This document shows, one piece after another, positions 1 through 12,434 of a stretch of 64,000 nucleotides of DNA. A program made the position numbers and the translations under genes. This DNA is from Macrotrachela quadricornifera (taxonomy: Eukaryota; Rotifera; Eurotatoria; Philodinida; Philodinidae), in NCBI GenBank assembly GCA_022393335.1, contig JAJEKB010020951.1:166165-230164 (forward strand), read 5' to 3'. Each line of letters starts with the position of its first letter. The first letter of the stretch is position 1. The notes under the pieces are model-generated. The model did not search any database, was not told where the DNA came from, and saw only the letters and a list, made by a program, of their open reading frames with translations.

Positions 1-1309
1 ATGTATCACTTTGCATTGATGCATTAAGAAATAATCTGAATACAGTGTAGAAATGTTAACTGACAATGTTAAAAATATACTAGTTTCTTTCTGCTACTTA
101 TACTCAAGCCAATACATTTTATATGGGTCAATAGAGACTTTTAAAAGCAAAAATACGCCGATTTTTCAATACTTGTTAATTGAAGATGTTTTTATTGTAT
201 TAAATTATTTTCTGATAAATAAATGCAAAGTGACTTTAAAATGTATGGGATAATAAAGAATTTGAAGCTCTATCAGAATATATAATTATTTCGTAAAAAA
301 AGGTGTTTCCATATTATTGAAAGATATAAAAACCTGGAAAGACCGTATTTGGGAATGTAAACATGGAGGTACCTTCATTATACTCAATTTGTTTCTATAT
401 TGTTCAAGCATAAACTAAAATACAAATACAGAAGCCGGTATAGAATTTCATGTATTATCAAAGAGTATAATTAATTTTTTTTAAATATTTTTAGAAAATT
501 AGCAGCAGTAAATATATCATGATTAATACTGGAAGGATTGTACTAATAGCTTTTTTTAATCAGAAAAAAGAAAAGGGATAAAAGTGAAGTTCTTTTTATA
601 GGAGTTGTTAGAGAAACAGAACTGAAAGCTTCACTGGAATACATATTATTCATCTAAGATTTGTCCAGTTTGTAGATCTTCGATCAATGATTAATTGAAA
701 ATGCATAGTAACAACTTTCTAAACAGTTATGCTCTTAACAAGATTATTTGAAAAACTTATGAAAAAAATCAGATCATGATATATTATGATACATGATTCA
801 ATGCATCTATATCTCTTTTTTTCAACAATGAAAACCATAATTATCTATTTTGGTTCTAACAAAACTTCTTCAAAAAATTACTCATTTGACCTCTTTTGTC
901 AAAAATGATCCTTATATAATAGTGACACATAAGAATAGGATAGATCCTATCCTCTATTTTAGTATCATGCAATTAGTTGAAGTACAGAGTAGAAAATAAT
1001 ATTCTTTCGACTGAAGGGAGCGTGATACGGAAAAAAGTAAGAGTTTCAGCAAAGATTTTCGGAGTCGAGGAATCGATCATATTGGTTGAAATTAGGTGGT
1101 AGTTTGTCTGTATATTTATATATCTAAACCAATTGGAGAATGTAGTCAACTAGATTAAGACCCAATCCCCCACGCAAAATTTTATTTTTGCCTTAAAACA
1201 TCCAATCTTGACGAAACTTTCAGAGGAAATATATCTTGGGCTGGGCACCTCGTGGTAAAAATTTGAGCTTGAAATATTAAGCCTTTCAAGAGACAGCTTA
1301 AGATTACGG
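1..1309. other. intergenic, no gene seen
   Basis: AT-rich DNA without an ORF that looks coding or a set of phase-compatible exons. The only local structure noted is a short palindrome around 938-955 (AGGATAGATCCTATCCT). Confidence 0.6.
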
Positions 1310-1665
1310 TTCAAAATAGAAATCTTCGTGCGTCTCCGATTTCTCCACCATTTTAAATGCAACGAAACTCAAGCTGGTTTTAAAATGTTTCCAAGATTTG
1401 GGGCTACAACTTAACAGAGTTCGATTTTTTAATTTTTCTGTAGTTTAGTTTTTAAAAAACTTCTTCGGCATGATATGAAATGAGTAGAGTGTAAGTTCCC
1501 AAACATTTTCTTCTCGCCTGACATCAATCATGAAATGGAGAAATCCGACTCTGTTAAGTTGTAGTATCAGATCTTAGCTACGATTTAAAATAAACCCAAG
1601 CTTTTTAACTTTCAAAATGGCGGAGAAATCTGAGACGCACAGAAACAGAAAATCTCAATTTTACA
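1310..1665. repeat. imperfect fold-back element
   Basis: Two diverged inverted arms face each other. CTACAACTTAACAGAGT near 1405 recurs in reverse complement near 1547-1563. GTGCGTCTCCGATTTCTCC on the left (about 1329-1348) matches AGAAATCTGAGACGCAC on the right (about 1623-1643). The centre is unpaired. It resembles an old MITE or fold-back transposon; no transposase and no clear target duplication were found. Confidence 0.55.
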
Positions 1666-1840
1666 GAAACCTAAAATACTTTTTAGAAGTATATTTCATG
1701 GCTTTTCGCCTAGTACTAGTGTTTTTCTACTATCTTAAACAATAAAGAGCCATCTAAATTACATGTGATTAATGAATAATATGACAGAAATGTAACTAGT
1801 ATTTTTAAAATTTGAGATAACGGTGTTCATATTTCGATAA

Positions 1841-2102
1841 TCAATTATCACTATCTGCTTCATAAATATCAGTAATATCACCATCCGATAGTTCTAATGT
1901 AATATCATTCACAACACAATCGTTGTTTTCCTCATTTTGGGTATATGCAATTTCATCATCACTTTCAGTTAAAACAGTACTTGCAGCAACTATTGCTGTT
2001 TTTTTTGCTCGTTTTAAATGTCCTTTTTTAGTTTGTGAAACACAAGAATTTCTCAAAATATCAAGATGTTCGAAAGATGTCGTTTTTCTTAAATAAAGGT
2101 TT
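1841..2102 (-). CDS. orphan acidic coding fragment
   Basis: An open minus-strand frame runs from a possible splice acceptor (CTCTAG, just above 2102) to a TGA at 1841. The translation starts NLYLRKTTSFEHLDILRNSC, has a lysine-rich middle, and ends in an Asp/Glu-rich tail (DITDIYEADSDN). Codon choice looks coding, but there is no ATG at its head, so it would be a last exon or the remains of one. I do not recognise a domain. The mix of a basic patch and an acidic tail would suit a nuclear or transposon-derived protein, which is only a guess. No upstream exon could be assigned. Confidence 0.3.
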
Positions 2103-2110
2103 CTAGAGAA

Positions 2111-5100
2111 ACCTCTCTAAAACTCTTAAAATCCATCGTAAAATAAATAAACTATAGTGGATTCGGTAGCGGACGTGATTCTCTATCATATATGCTATTT
2201 AAAAAGATCGATAAATTTGACCAAAATCAACTTTTTTTGGGTGTGAGCTGAGCCTTAACGTAAAAACATTCAGAGTCAAATTGGAGTTTAATAAGTGAAT
2301 AAATAACTAATAGTTAGTTTTATTAGTTTTCTTAAAACGTTTGCTCCAAGATAAGCGAAAATCTATAGGTTAAGAAGATTTTTCTTTGTTGGCTACTATA
2401 CATGAGATCTTTTGGGTAAGATTTATATAAACATATGTTAAATGACAAAATGATCGCTTGAAGTCCTGTGTCTAGTCTTCATGGGCATTAGCCATAAAAC
2501 GACATTCAAAGTCGACGAAGATTCTTCCTAGAGCACAATGTAAGCTACCCTATTCAATAGCAATTTTTAAATAATTTCCTTTTGCTAAATTTCTTCTTAG
2601 TGAGCATATTAATAAATGCCCAGTAACTTTTCAAAAGAAATTGAAACGAGATACATCTATTGGTTTCAAAGCTGAGCTCATATTGAACGACTAGATGTTG
2701 ATTTGACAAACTTGTTAATACTGTTATGACTGATAGTTTGAGTTTTTTGAACATTTCAGGTAACGCAAGCTCTTCAGTAGAGAACTGGTGAATGCTAACA
2801 CGACGTTATTTGTTTATAATACAGTAAAGAGGAATAGATATGCAGTTATACCGTCCGAAAAATGGTCAGGAGCTCTCCATAATTCTAATTGAAAAAAAGA
2901 AACTTTTACTTTTGAAATAATGATGATTTGAGTTGAGGTCATCTGTATTCCAGGTTGGTTATAGTACGAAACTTGATCATCAACTGCCAATATCTGAGTG
3001 ACATTTAATTCAGGTTTCTTAAAGGAACAATTGTATAGCGAAAAATATCGCGTATAAAAGATCAAAAATGCTGGTCTATCTATGCGTTCAAACAAATCAG
3101 AGTTCAGACTTACAAAATACGATATGTCGAACAATTTGACATAACTAGATATCTGTAATAAACTTAATCAGATTTAATCGAAGGCAAAGAACTCGAATTA
3201 GAGGTGTATTTTTGATGATTATACAACGTTTGTAGAGTAAATATCTAGCTGAGACTAAGGGTACGCACTTTCGAGAAGTGTTTATCTTTGAAAGGCGATC
3301 AATATTTTTCATAAAATCTATCTTATCTGATTATCCTAGTATATTTTTTAACATAAATAAACTTGATTGTTGCATATATACTCAATCTCTCAATCGGTTA
3401 CAGAATTTTTTCGAAGTAATCTGTTTTCTTTTTTCTTGCTGAATGCTCGTAGCACCTTGTTTATTGACTATTTCGGTAAGAAAATCACCGTTAGCATTGA
3501 ATTCTTATGAGCACATTATTATTCCAACTAATTTGTCCTTTATGTCATTGTTTATTCTTTGCTGATATTTTCTATCATTGAAATATATTAGTGATCAAAA
3601 TCAGATACATTCGGTTATATAGCTATCACTCTGATAGAATCAGAAAAAGTACAGTGAATAAACTATTGAACAATTTATTAAGGCTGAATGTGACACCGAC
3701 TAATTATATATGGTGCATTGAAGCTACGCTGATAAATGAATAGGTACTTGAACGATAGATTTATTGAAAGTATGTAAAACTAGGGTAGGAGCTTATAGAG
3801 AAAGTATCATTAATTGAATTTTTACAGAAAATATAAATCTGCATAATATCCATATTGTAATTAACTTGATCTAACAAAAGACATACTGTAATACTTTTCT
3901 AGCTAAAGAAAAAAGTCAGCGATTCTTAGTTTAATATGTAGTTCTTTATTGAAACCGTTATTATGAGAGATCGTTGAAGATTACTGTTTACACTAAAAGG
4001 ATATTGTATGAAACAGCATATTTGACAATAATGCACAGAATTACTGATTAGACAAATATGATTTTCATTTTAAAATTTTAAATCATTAATATTTTTATTG
4101 ATGCTTTCTCAAAATCCTACTAACTTTTATTCTAATTCGATTTTCACTTTATTGCATGTTTAAATAATATCAAATTAATAAGTCAAAGACTCATATTTTT
4201 CTTCATAGAGGCTCGTTTTTTTCCTAATTTTATACATTCTCTCAAATCAATTTGCTAAAATAAGTAAAGATTTACTTTCAACATTGGTATTGCATTCTAA
4301 TCAAAGTATAAATTACAATGTTTGCAGTGCATCATAATATTTTAAAAGTAAAATACATAAGAGTACAGAAATAATCAATCGGAGTTTTCATAAAACTATG
4401 ATAAATTTACTTCAATATTTTTTATAGATGACGAAGAAGAGTTGTTTTAAACAACATTACACCTTATATTTCATAGTTGACTTTAGAGTGCAGACAGGTG
4501 ACATCTGATGACCAATGCGTTACTCAGCTTCACGTTTTGATAACGCTACTTCTGCCAAAGGAAACATTGGGTCCGACTAATGTAGTTTGTATGGGTGATT
4601 ACAAGAAATTACATTTCAAAGTGGAAGAGAATATTGTTTGATATAATAGTCTGAGAATAATATTTTCAAGTTTCTATGCACAAATTCCTATTGAGTGATA
4701 GTCTTTGACATAGATATAATAAATAAGATTTATTCCATGAAGAAGTAAATTAAAAGAATAATTATCATTTATATATGAATCACAGATAGCAAATATTTCT
4801 ATAAAAACATAATAGGTAAAGAATGGACGTTGGCTTTCTATCTTTCAAATGATTAAGAAGACTGAAATATAAAATAAACGATCTTTAAAACTATAGAGCT
4901 TTTCACACTGCATTTCATGATATGTTTTATTTTTTACTACAACGTATTATGTGAATTAAAACTGAAATGCTAGGCGTACTCATGTAATCTGCCCTACTGG
5001 GAAGTTAAGTTTCAATAAAAACAGTTTTTATCAAAATTTTATTGTGATGATATCAATTGAACAGGGATCAAATAGCATAAAAAAATAAGATACTCACGAC

Positions 5101-5370
5101 ATTACTTTTTGATACACCTAAGTAGTGCTTGTTAAAATAACGATGTAGAACCTTATCAATCAATTATACCATCTTCAGAATATGTTATACGTATAACTTT
5201 TTTTGTTTATAATATAAAAGAAAGAAAAAAATTGAAGAAGAATGTTTTCTGTGTGACTCATGAAAAAAATGAATCACGTGTATTTCATTTACATATGGTT
5301 GTGTAAAAAGATAGTAGACACTCTTATAAAACATTCATTTTTTTTTGGTTTTTTAATACTTTTGTAGTAT
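2111..5370. other. 3.3 kb intergenic, nothing recognised
   Basis: No plausible coding exon, RNA gene or clear inverted repeat was found on either strand. Short ORFs here show no domain-like content and no supporting splice signals. Confidence 0.5.
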
Positions 5371-5377
5371 TTTATTG

Positions 5378-6013
5378 ATGATGTTTACCGTACAACAACC
5401 TCTTCAAATACTTGCTTTTGGTGATTCTCTTACAGCTGGTTATTATAATTTTGGTCGAGATTATCATCCATATGCAAAGCATCTAGCACATTTGTTCGAA
5501 TCATCCAATATTCCTGTTCAAATATATGTCCAAGGAGTGAGTGGTGAACGAGTTCTACCAAGCATGGTTCAAAGACTTCGTAGTCTACTGGAAACAATTG
5601 CACTATGTGACTGGATTATTATCCTAGGTGGTACCAATGATTTGGGCTATGGATTACCGGCTGAAAAAATCTTTAAAGAAGGTCTACAACCAATGTATGA
5701 AATGTGCTTAAATCACACGTCATCAAAAACTAAATTAGCAGTAATGACTGTTATTGAAAATACACGTTATTCACCAACCGATGATGGAGATAAGAATCGA
5801 CAAGAGTTGAATAGGATGATTCGAGATTATGTAGCCCAAGTTAATGATCAAAAAAGAATTTGTCTTGTTGATGTTGATAAAGGTACGCCCTATCATGCTG
5901 TAAAACATAGAACCGACTTACAAAAAATATGGGATGACGTTATTCATTTGACACCAGCTGGTTACGATCATATGGCAACATTAATTTTTGATACAATTAA
6001 AAATAGAATATAA
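5378..6013 (+). CDS. SGNH/GDSL-family hydrolase
   Basis: A 211-aa intronless ORF. I start it at the first ATG (5378); a second ATG follows directly. The SGNH blocks are all present. Block I is GDSLTAG with nucleophile Ser17. Block II is the glycine motif VQGVSGERV around residues 51-59. Block III is GGTND with Asn87. Block V is DDVIHLTPAGY with Asp187 and His190, completing a Ser-Asp-His triad. Length is normal for a single-domain family member, which usually acts as an esterase or lipase on acyl or acetyl esters. No signal peptide or membrane segment is seen, so a cytosolic enzyme is likely. The substrate cannot be told from sequence. A TTTTGTAG acceptor-like site ending at 5366 suggests that a 5' UTR intron may precede it. 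It stands alone, with no neighbour of related function. Confidence 0.9.
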   Translation: MMFTVQQPLQILAFGDSLTAGYYNFGRDYHPYAKHLAHLFESSNIPVQIYVQGVSGERVLPSMVQRLRSLLETIALCDWIIILGGTNDLGYGLPAEKIFKEGLQPMYEMCLNHTSSKTKLAVMTVIENTRYSPTDDGDKNRQELNRMIRDYVAQVNDQKRICLVDVDKGTPYHAVKHRTDLQKIWDDVIHLTPAGYDHMATLIFDTIKNRI

Positions 6014-8002
6014 TTAACATCTCTTCAATACTTTTATAATAAACTCGAATAGTTTCTCTTTTCCTGAAATAGTGGACGAAAGACACACACGTTCTTTTTC
6101 TGTCAATGCAATTGAATTGGTTATACCAAGTCCAATACTGGTTGTGCATCAAACGAAAGCACAGAATCATAGATGATTTTTTCTTTTCTTCTTCATTTGT
6201 TAGCATAATAATGGTTGATTGCTCATTTCAATATATTCGTATTAACACAAATCTTTTCTAGTTGAATATTTTTGTTTTGAGTGATATAAGACAAACTAGG
6301 TGAATTTCGAGCAGAAATATAGGAACACATTCTATTCATATAGTTAGAACGAAAACTAAATGTTTGAAGAAGCAATAAAGCATAACGTTCAATGAAATAC
6401 TTGAATGGTCTTTCTTTTGCCGTCTTCTCGTTGATAGTAATACTGAAGATAAAATATACTGGACTATCCAGGAAGTTGAACCATGTCATAAAACTCATCG
6501 AAAGACATTTACAATTTTTAATAGATCAACATATATAGTCTTCAATGGGTACGTCTAGTGATCTACTTACCATCTTCATCTATAACACCACTAGCCTTAG
6601 CAATTGTCGCAGTTCAAGCAGAACACCAAAGAGTTTGTTGATACTGAGTCAGATGCACCATGTTATGTTCATTTAATCTTATGCAAATGTATCTAATTGT
6701 CTTTCCCATATATATATATGTAAACCACTCACAAATCGCTGGTGATAGTCTTGAAATCAGAAGTACTTATGTTGAGGATTTGACCTCGATAGTTAGTCCA
6801 CTGAATCCTCGGAAGAGCTCTGCAATGGTCAGTATGAATACGGCAGAGTTGCACCAAAGAATATGAAAGCTGAACTTTCGTTCCGATTGTGCACGATCGA
6901 AGGACTCAAGTCTCATTCGCTTTGGGGTGTAATAAATATGATAAGTTTCCTGTTCATGTATTAATCAAAAAGTGAAGCACACTCAAGATCATATAAATCA
7001 TTAGAGCAGACCGCGTACACCCTGCTTGTTTTGCATACTTTCTCTGGACTTTTTTCGCGGAAAAAAACAATGTATTTGCTGTCACTTGCGCAGAGCGAGC
7101 AAGTTTGATAAGAAATCGACGAATGATGCAGTTTTACAAAGTAACTTTTTTCAAGTTACAAAAGAAAACAGAACATAGTTAATATTCAAGTGAAGCAGTG
7201 TGTATTGACAACAATGTGGTGATGTGATCAGTATTGCTGCGAAGCCATATGGTCTGAGACACTGTTGTGCAGAATAATGGTTCAAAATATTAGTGAAAGA
7301 TATGTGACAATGATGGCAATCGAATAGATTCAATGAAATATCGATCGTATTGTATGGTGAGCTTATAGAAGCTTCCCGAGATCGATTATACTTAGTTGTC
7401 TTTGGTCTGATCTTTCTTTAATAGTTCTGACACATAGTACTTCACGCTGAGCGGAGAAGTGCATAGAATGAGTTCTGTTCAATTTTTACAGCTGTTGCTT
7501 AATTTTCTAGTATAGTTTTCGGGAAATAATATTCGAAATACAAGTGCTGAAAAAACTGACTCAACTAATACATAGTTATCTAGTAGATAAGTTCTCATAC
7601 AAAGAATTTCTTATTTTTCTGTTGTATTTAGTCTTTGATTTTATCCAGTTTGCATTGTCATGGTGTCAATTGAAAATGATTGTATGCTGTGCTCTATTAT
7701 ATCTACATAGATAATGTATCATTCACTCACAATACTTCATTATGAAATAATCATGCATACTCATACTCTACTGGATTGCCTTTATTCCATGTGCATTTTC
7801 TATTCTTGTTTATTTAGAGGACAACATAATTTAACATGGCTTTTTTCTTTGCGTTCACTTCACGTAGAAATGAAATACATTCTAATTGACTTACCACTGT
7901 ACATATTCCGTATATTTACCAGTCGATATATCTTCAGTTTTGACTGGAACAGGAAGCATTTTTCTCAGATACTTTCTGCATTAAGAAAAAACTGTAGATT
8001 AA
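6014..8002. other. intergenic, no gene seen
   Basis: Nothing was recognised. A short minus-strand stretch near 6555-6615 ends in a good donor (GATG|GTAAGT) and reads ATIAKASGVIDEDG, but a stop lies directly upstream, so it could only be a gene relic. Confidence 0.45.
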
Positions 8003-8004
8003 TA

Positions 8005-8194
8005 AACCCTTAAAGGGTTTGTAAAAGTACAGCGTTTAGCAACCCTTTTCATTAATTTTTTTAGATGGGTAATTGAAGTTCATGAACTCATTGATAAAGC
8101 CTAATAAAAGGTTTATGGAAGGGTTTAGGGAGTTTTCATAAACGGTAAAATAGGGTATTTTGTACATTGCACTTTTATAAACCCTTTAAGGGTT
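8005..8194. mobile_element. 190-bp MITE with AACCCTTAAAGGG ends
   Basis: The ends are near-perfect inverted copies of AACCCTTAAAGGGTTT followed by a shared TAAAAGT. Each end is itself an internal palindrome. TA dinucleotides flank both ends (8003-8004 and 8195-8196), as expected for Tc1/mariner-type insertion. There is no coding capacity. Confidence 0.65.
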
Positions 8195-8292
8195 TAGTAT
8201 TCTACAATTTTTTTCTAGTGTAGGGTTTAGCAGGCTCTACTCTTATTTAGAATAGATAAATGAAATAAAGGTTATACATCAGAAATCAGGTG

Positions 8293-8504
8293 TTCAGATA
8301 GGGCACTAAGGCTACCATACTACCGAAACCTGATCTGCCTGTAATAGGGACAAGCTGCGATTCTCAGGCCAGTGTAAGTGAAAGGCCCAGACAGGCCAAT
8401 AATCTTCTTAAGCGTCTGAATGACGCTGCTCTAAAAATTGTAGTCTGTGCTATGACCGATAGATCATGCTTGGGTAGGATAGTAGCCTCAGTGCCCTATC
8501 TGAA
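8293..8504. mobile_element. 212-bp MITE, TTCAGATAGGGCACT ends
   Basis: Terminal inverted repeats of about 32 bp begin TTCAGATAGGGCACT and continue through GGCTAC, with a few mismatches between arms. The middle is GC-richer than its surroundings. No obvious target duplication and no ORF. Confidence 0.65.
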
Positions 8505-8510
8505 TCTCTA

Positions 8511-8632
8511 GGTTATAGTCAGTCATCTTTATTTTATCCGCTCGAAAAAACGGACAGGCCTTGACAGGCCGCACAGACTTTCAAAACGAGGCCTGTTTGG
8601 ACCTCTGTGCCGTAGCATTTGACTATAACTAA
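8511..8632. repeat. 122-bp inverted-repeat element
   Basis: GGTTATAGTCAGT at the left faces TTGACTATAACTA at the right. The interior is GC-rich, with repeated CAGGCC/GGCCTG motifs. It abuts the preceding MITE. Confidence 0.4.
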
Positions 8633-9689
8633 TGCTTTATTATTTTTTTCAATAATAAAGTCTGCTGTTGAATTTGTATCGTTTGCTGTCAATCGCGAAT
8701 TTTAAATTTATCAGAAAAATGTAGGAGTGCTCGATTGATTAATTTTATATTCATATCTGCGAAATATTTTATAAGCAATACATCATCTGATGCTAGTGTT
8801 TAGCTTCCTATTCGTACATCAGCTTGGGTACACTAACTAAAATTGATTTACATTGAAATAAGAGGTGTTTCACAAGCTGCAAAACGATTCCTAGATAGCT
8901 GCTAACTGTGAATTTATTCATGATTATCATGGTTAGATTTTATAAACAAGAGCTTCTGTGTATATTAGAGATGGGCACGGTTCTGTTCAGATTGGTTCAC
9001 AAATATTGTGGTTTTAATTCGGTTCGTTTCTCGAAAAATACGAACTATGTCTATCTCCGGTGGATGTCGAAATATACGATGATTCTCCAAATCCATTGTG
9101 GATTTATTCAATAAACTTACAGAGCAATTTAAGCTAGCAGTTAAATCAATGATAAAACAAAAGTAATTGATAATAAAATGGGAAAATCTGAAATAAAAAA
9201 AACGATAACCCGATCACTCGGCGCAGTATTAAATAGAATATGTCATGGCAATCAAAGAAAAATCGAAATTTATATTCAGAATGGATGGATAAAAGGCACA
9301 CTGGTCGTGAGACAATTGACTAACATTGGAGAGAAATTACGATTTACTAGAAATTCTCCATCTAAGAACTACCCTGCTGCTTTAATAAATCACAGAAAAG
9401 AAATACAAGGCTTTCACATGTCAGTCTATTAACGACTGCGCTGAAAAGTTGTTTATTTACGAACTATTCGGCTGAGGTTTGACTTCTCGCAGAAAATGAC
9501 TACATTCACAGGAAAATAATTCATAATAAGAATATCGAATATAGCAGAGATGGAATCGGTTTGTGTCTTTTTCGAATCGAAACGAAAAAAATCTCAAATT
9601 GAACGAAACCAAGTCAAATCTTATAACAAAATAACGAATATACAGAGGATTCTATAAATAATGACCACTGTATAAATCAGTTGGATCAA

Positions 9690-9914
9690 ACTTGAAAGTT
9701 GAATTCAAGTATTCAACTATTCTTCTCATTCCTAGGATTTCGCCTTCACCGTCACCTAGCCCTCCACCACACAAGGGTTCCGTCCTCATCTAGCCCTATT
9801 CCCCACAGAATTCCGCCCTCATTCTCACTTGGCTTTCAAGAGTTCTACCGTCGCCCGCATCTGGCCCCTCCATCATTAAAGTCGAATAGTTGAATACTTG
9901 AATTTAAGTTTCAA
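9690..9914. mobile_element. MITE with TTCAAGTATTCAACTATTC ends
   Basis: Inverted ends of about 33 bp carry TTCAAGTATTCAACTATTC on the left and the complement on the right. They enclose a C-rich interior, unlike the AT-rich flanks. A relative with the same ends and a GC-rich core lies at 39074-39326, and weaker traces occur near 35290-35660. Confidence 0.6.
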
Positions 9915-10985
9915 ATATTACATATATGTTTTCTGAATGGGCAATAATTTCAACTCAATTTTTGGGTTAGAATTGGTCGGAATTGATTAGACTTGAAGTT
10001 CGCATTGACTGGAGTTAGCATAAGATTGAAAAGAATTATTGCATCTTCAACCAAATGGATCCTGCGCAGATTTTCAAAAAGTTCAAACCGAACTGAAAAC
10101 CATTTCGTTCCTTTCGCTTCCGAACCTAACTAGTTCTATGTCTGTTTACTTTATACAGTGTCTTCTGTAGATTCTCTCATATCCTCACTTCGAGAAGCAT
10201 CTTGTGAAAATTACCAGCTTAATTTCATCTTCAAAAGCATCTTCCGAAACTTATCCAACTCACCCATGTGTCTTGGACTGTATCTACAAAACAATTCCTG
10301 TCACCCTATTTTCAGAAAACACCTTCCGCAGATTGTTCACATCACGACAACAAAGCGAACCTTCTTCCGAAAATTTCTACATTCACCCTCGCACCATTCG
10401 TCATTCACCCCTCACCCCACACCCATACTCTAAAAGACTTTTCAATATGCATCTAGTTAAATGTTATGACATCTGTTTTTTGTTAATAAGGCTTCTTAAG
10501 ATTTTCTCATTTTCACAAGAATTTATATCGAGAACTGCTTCATTATGATAAGTCGTTATCTTGGTCGGCTCTGCCACACGCCTCTCTCTTTCCAACTTAA
10601 AAAATTTTTGCACGAAGAAATATAATATATGCATGCAAAATGTATGCTTTTTCGTCAAAGAAAGGTAACGCTTTCATTATTTTAATAAGAAGTGTAGTGA
10701 ATTTCGCGGTGTTCTGTTTCTTGTAAGCAAGCAAAATATTTTTTTCGGTTTCTATGCAATAAGCAGTGCCGACTTATAACGAATGCAATGAAAAAAAAGT
10801 ATAGAAACCATAGTGCAAGTGAAAGAGAACACCTGTGTCGTAGATCATATATATGTATATATACGCTACATAACGGTTAGATAACATAAACTTTTGAAGA
10901 GTGTACAAGTGCATTATAGCAGTGTTTTGTAGTGTGATACATCAACGTGATACATGATATATTTTCTATCCGTATTTGTGGATCC

Positions 10986-12434
10986 ATGTCTTATTACAAG
11001 AAAGCAATAGTTATTTTACTTGATCCGCATATTCATCGATCTGAATACTACCAGACATTTAAAGTTGCCTTTTCCACTATTTTGGATGCAGAATGGAGAC
11101 GGACAACAAGCTTTTACAATATCAACATCGATGATCTGGTAAAAAATGAATCTTATAGAAGCTTTTATTCACATAAAAGTGGTGCCATCGAAACAGAAGC
11201 GTTTGACAAAGAAGTTAACTGTATTCAATATATAAAAAAAAACAAAGACAAAAAAATTTTCTTTATTATCTCGAATTCTATGGCTGAACATTTTGTACCA
11301 AAAATTCTTGCAAATTATCCAAGGACATTACGGACATCTGTTGGTGATTCGTATGGCCCCATTTATGTGTTTTGTGGTAATAGTTCGAACCACCAACAAT
11401 GGGCTTTGAACTATATACGATATGTACAGTTCTTTGGCAGTGAAATCAATCTTTTGAGTCAATTAGCACAAGACATTGGAGTCTATTTTATCAATCTGGG
11501 ACAGCAACAATATGATCATAAGGATCGTGTATCCATTCGTCAATCGCTCAGATACTTTCATTGGGCAAAAACTTTATTCAGACGAGCCAATGAAATTGGA
11601 ACAATCATGATATCTAATAAACGTGAACGAAATGTGGATAAGCAAATTAAAATGGCTGAAGCTCTACTTGATCAGTTATCAAATAATAATGATGATGATG
11701 ATATTGACAAACGCATTGTTTGTAGTCAACCTACCGATGATAACGATATAGAAATGCATGAAGTGTATCAACAGAGTGATATAATTGTATCATCATCTCT
11801 TTGTCAAACTGAAATACCAGACATCAAAAATAATCTTTCCTTGTCAGAGTCTACTGATTCCACTGATTTCATCAGCATAGGAGAGAAGCTACTGTTACAA
11901 ACGAAAGATTTCAGTGATGATCAACAAAGCTGTTCAAATATTCGTATCTTTCTTTTACAACCTTTAATTTCAACAGAAAACTTTAGAAGTATGCATTCGA
12001 CGTTAAGCCAACTCCTCGGCACATATTTAACCACTTTTCGAGAGGAAGACAATTATTGTAAACTAATGAATAAAAGTGACTTACAATTCATTGTTTTACT
12101 CCTTTCGACTGATGACAATGACAATATATTACTTGGCAAAATGTGTTCATGCTGTCCTTCTGCATCAATATATTTGCTACAACCAGAAACCTACACTGAA
12201 GATAAGAAACAAGAAGTTATTATGAAATATCATCAAGTACACGCCATGGTAAATGATGCCGAAGAACTAGCCATTAAAATAACACTTGATGTTGCTTTGA
12301 AATGCAGAATAATTGGAGATCGCTATGCTCGAAACAATGAAAAGAAATGCTCAAAACAAATGTATGATCAATGTATCCAATTGCTCAACCGGCTGAATAC
12401 TTTGGCGCAGAGGAATTCGAATAATCACGGGTGA
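10986..12434 (+). CDS. uncharacterised 482-aa protein
   Basis: A single long exon. The frame is open from 10947, but the first ATG is at 10986 (MSYYKKAIVILLDPHIHRSE), which I take as the start. I recognise no catalytic domain. Two globular parts are separated by a low-complexity acidic linker (NNNDDDDIDKR around residue 240, followed by a Ser/Asp-rich stretch). Both parts contain IFF/IVLL-type beta-strand patterns: FFIISNSMAEHF in the first part, and IRIFLLQPLISTE and FIVLLLST in the second. This suggests the same fold twice, with the second copy diverged. The last 60 residues look alpha-helical and may be a TPR-like hairpin. No signal peptide or membrane segment. Codon use is coding-like throughout, and no frameshift is seen. 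Confidence 0.75.
   Translation: MSYYKKAIVILLDPHIHRSEYYQTFKVAFSTILDAEWRRTTSFYNINIDDLVKNESYRSFYSHKSGAIETEAFDKEVNCIQYIKKNKDKKIFFIISNSMAEHFVPKILANYPRTLRTSVGDSYGPIYVFCGNSSNHQQWALNYIRYVQFFGSEINLLSQLAQDIGVYFINLGQQQYDHKDRVSIRQSLRYFHWAKTLFRRANEIGTIMISNKRERNVDKQIKMAEALLDQLSNNNDDDDIDKRIVCSQPTDDNDIEMHEVYQQSDIIVSSSLCQTEIPDIKNNLSLSESTDSTDFISIGEKLLLQTKDFSDDQQSCSNIRIFLLQPLISTENFRSMHSTLSQLLGTYLTTFREEDNYCKLMNKSDLQFIVLLLSTDDNDNILLGKMCSCCPSASIYLLQPETYTEDKKQEVIMKYHQVHAMVNDAEELAIKITLDVALKCRIIGDRYARNNEKKCSKQMYDQCIQLLNRLNTLAQRNSNNHG

Noticed and set aside
5378..6013. Bacterial origin of the SGNH hydrolase by horizontal transfer
   Set aside because: It is intronless, but its codon use resembles the neighbours and the family is widespread in animals. 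Nothing in the sequence itself demonstrates transfer.
7714..8013. 99-aa ORF with hydrophobic stretches
   Set aside because: It runs into the MITE at 8005, has no domain or splice support, and its codon use matches background AT-rich DNA.
8964..9640. hAT element starting TAGAGATGGGCACGGTTC
   Set aside because: Only one convincing end was found. The C/G-rich GAACC-type words further on do not make a matching inverted end or an 8-bp duplication.
10947..10985. Start of the 482-aa gene at 10947
   Set aside because: That codon is GTG; the first ATG in frame is at 10986 and is followed by a good N-terminus.
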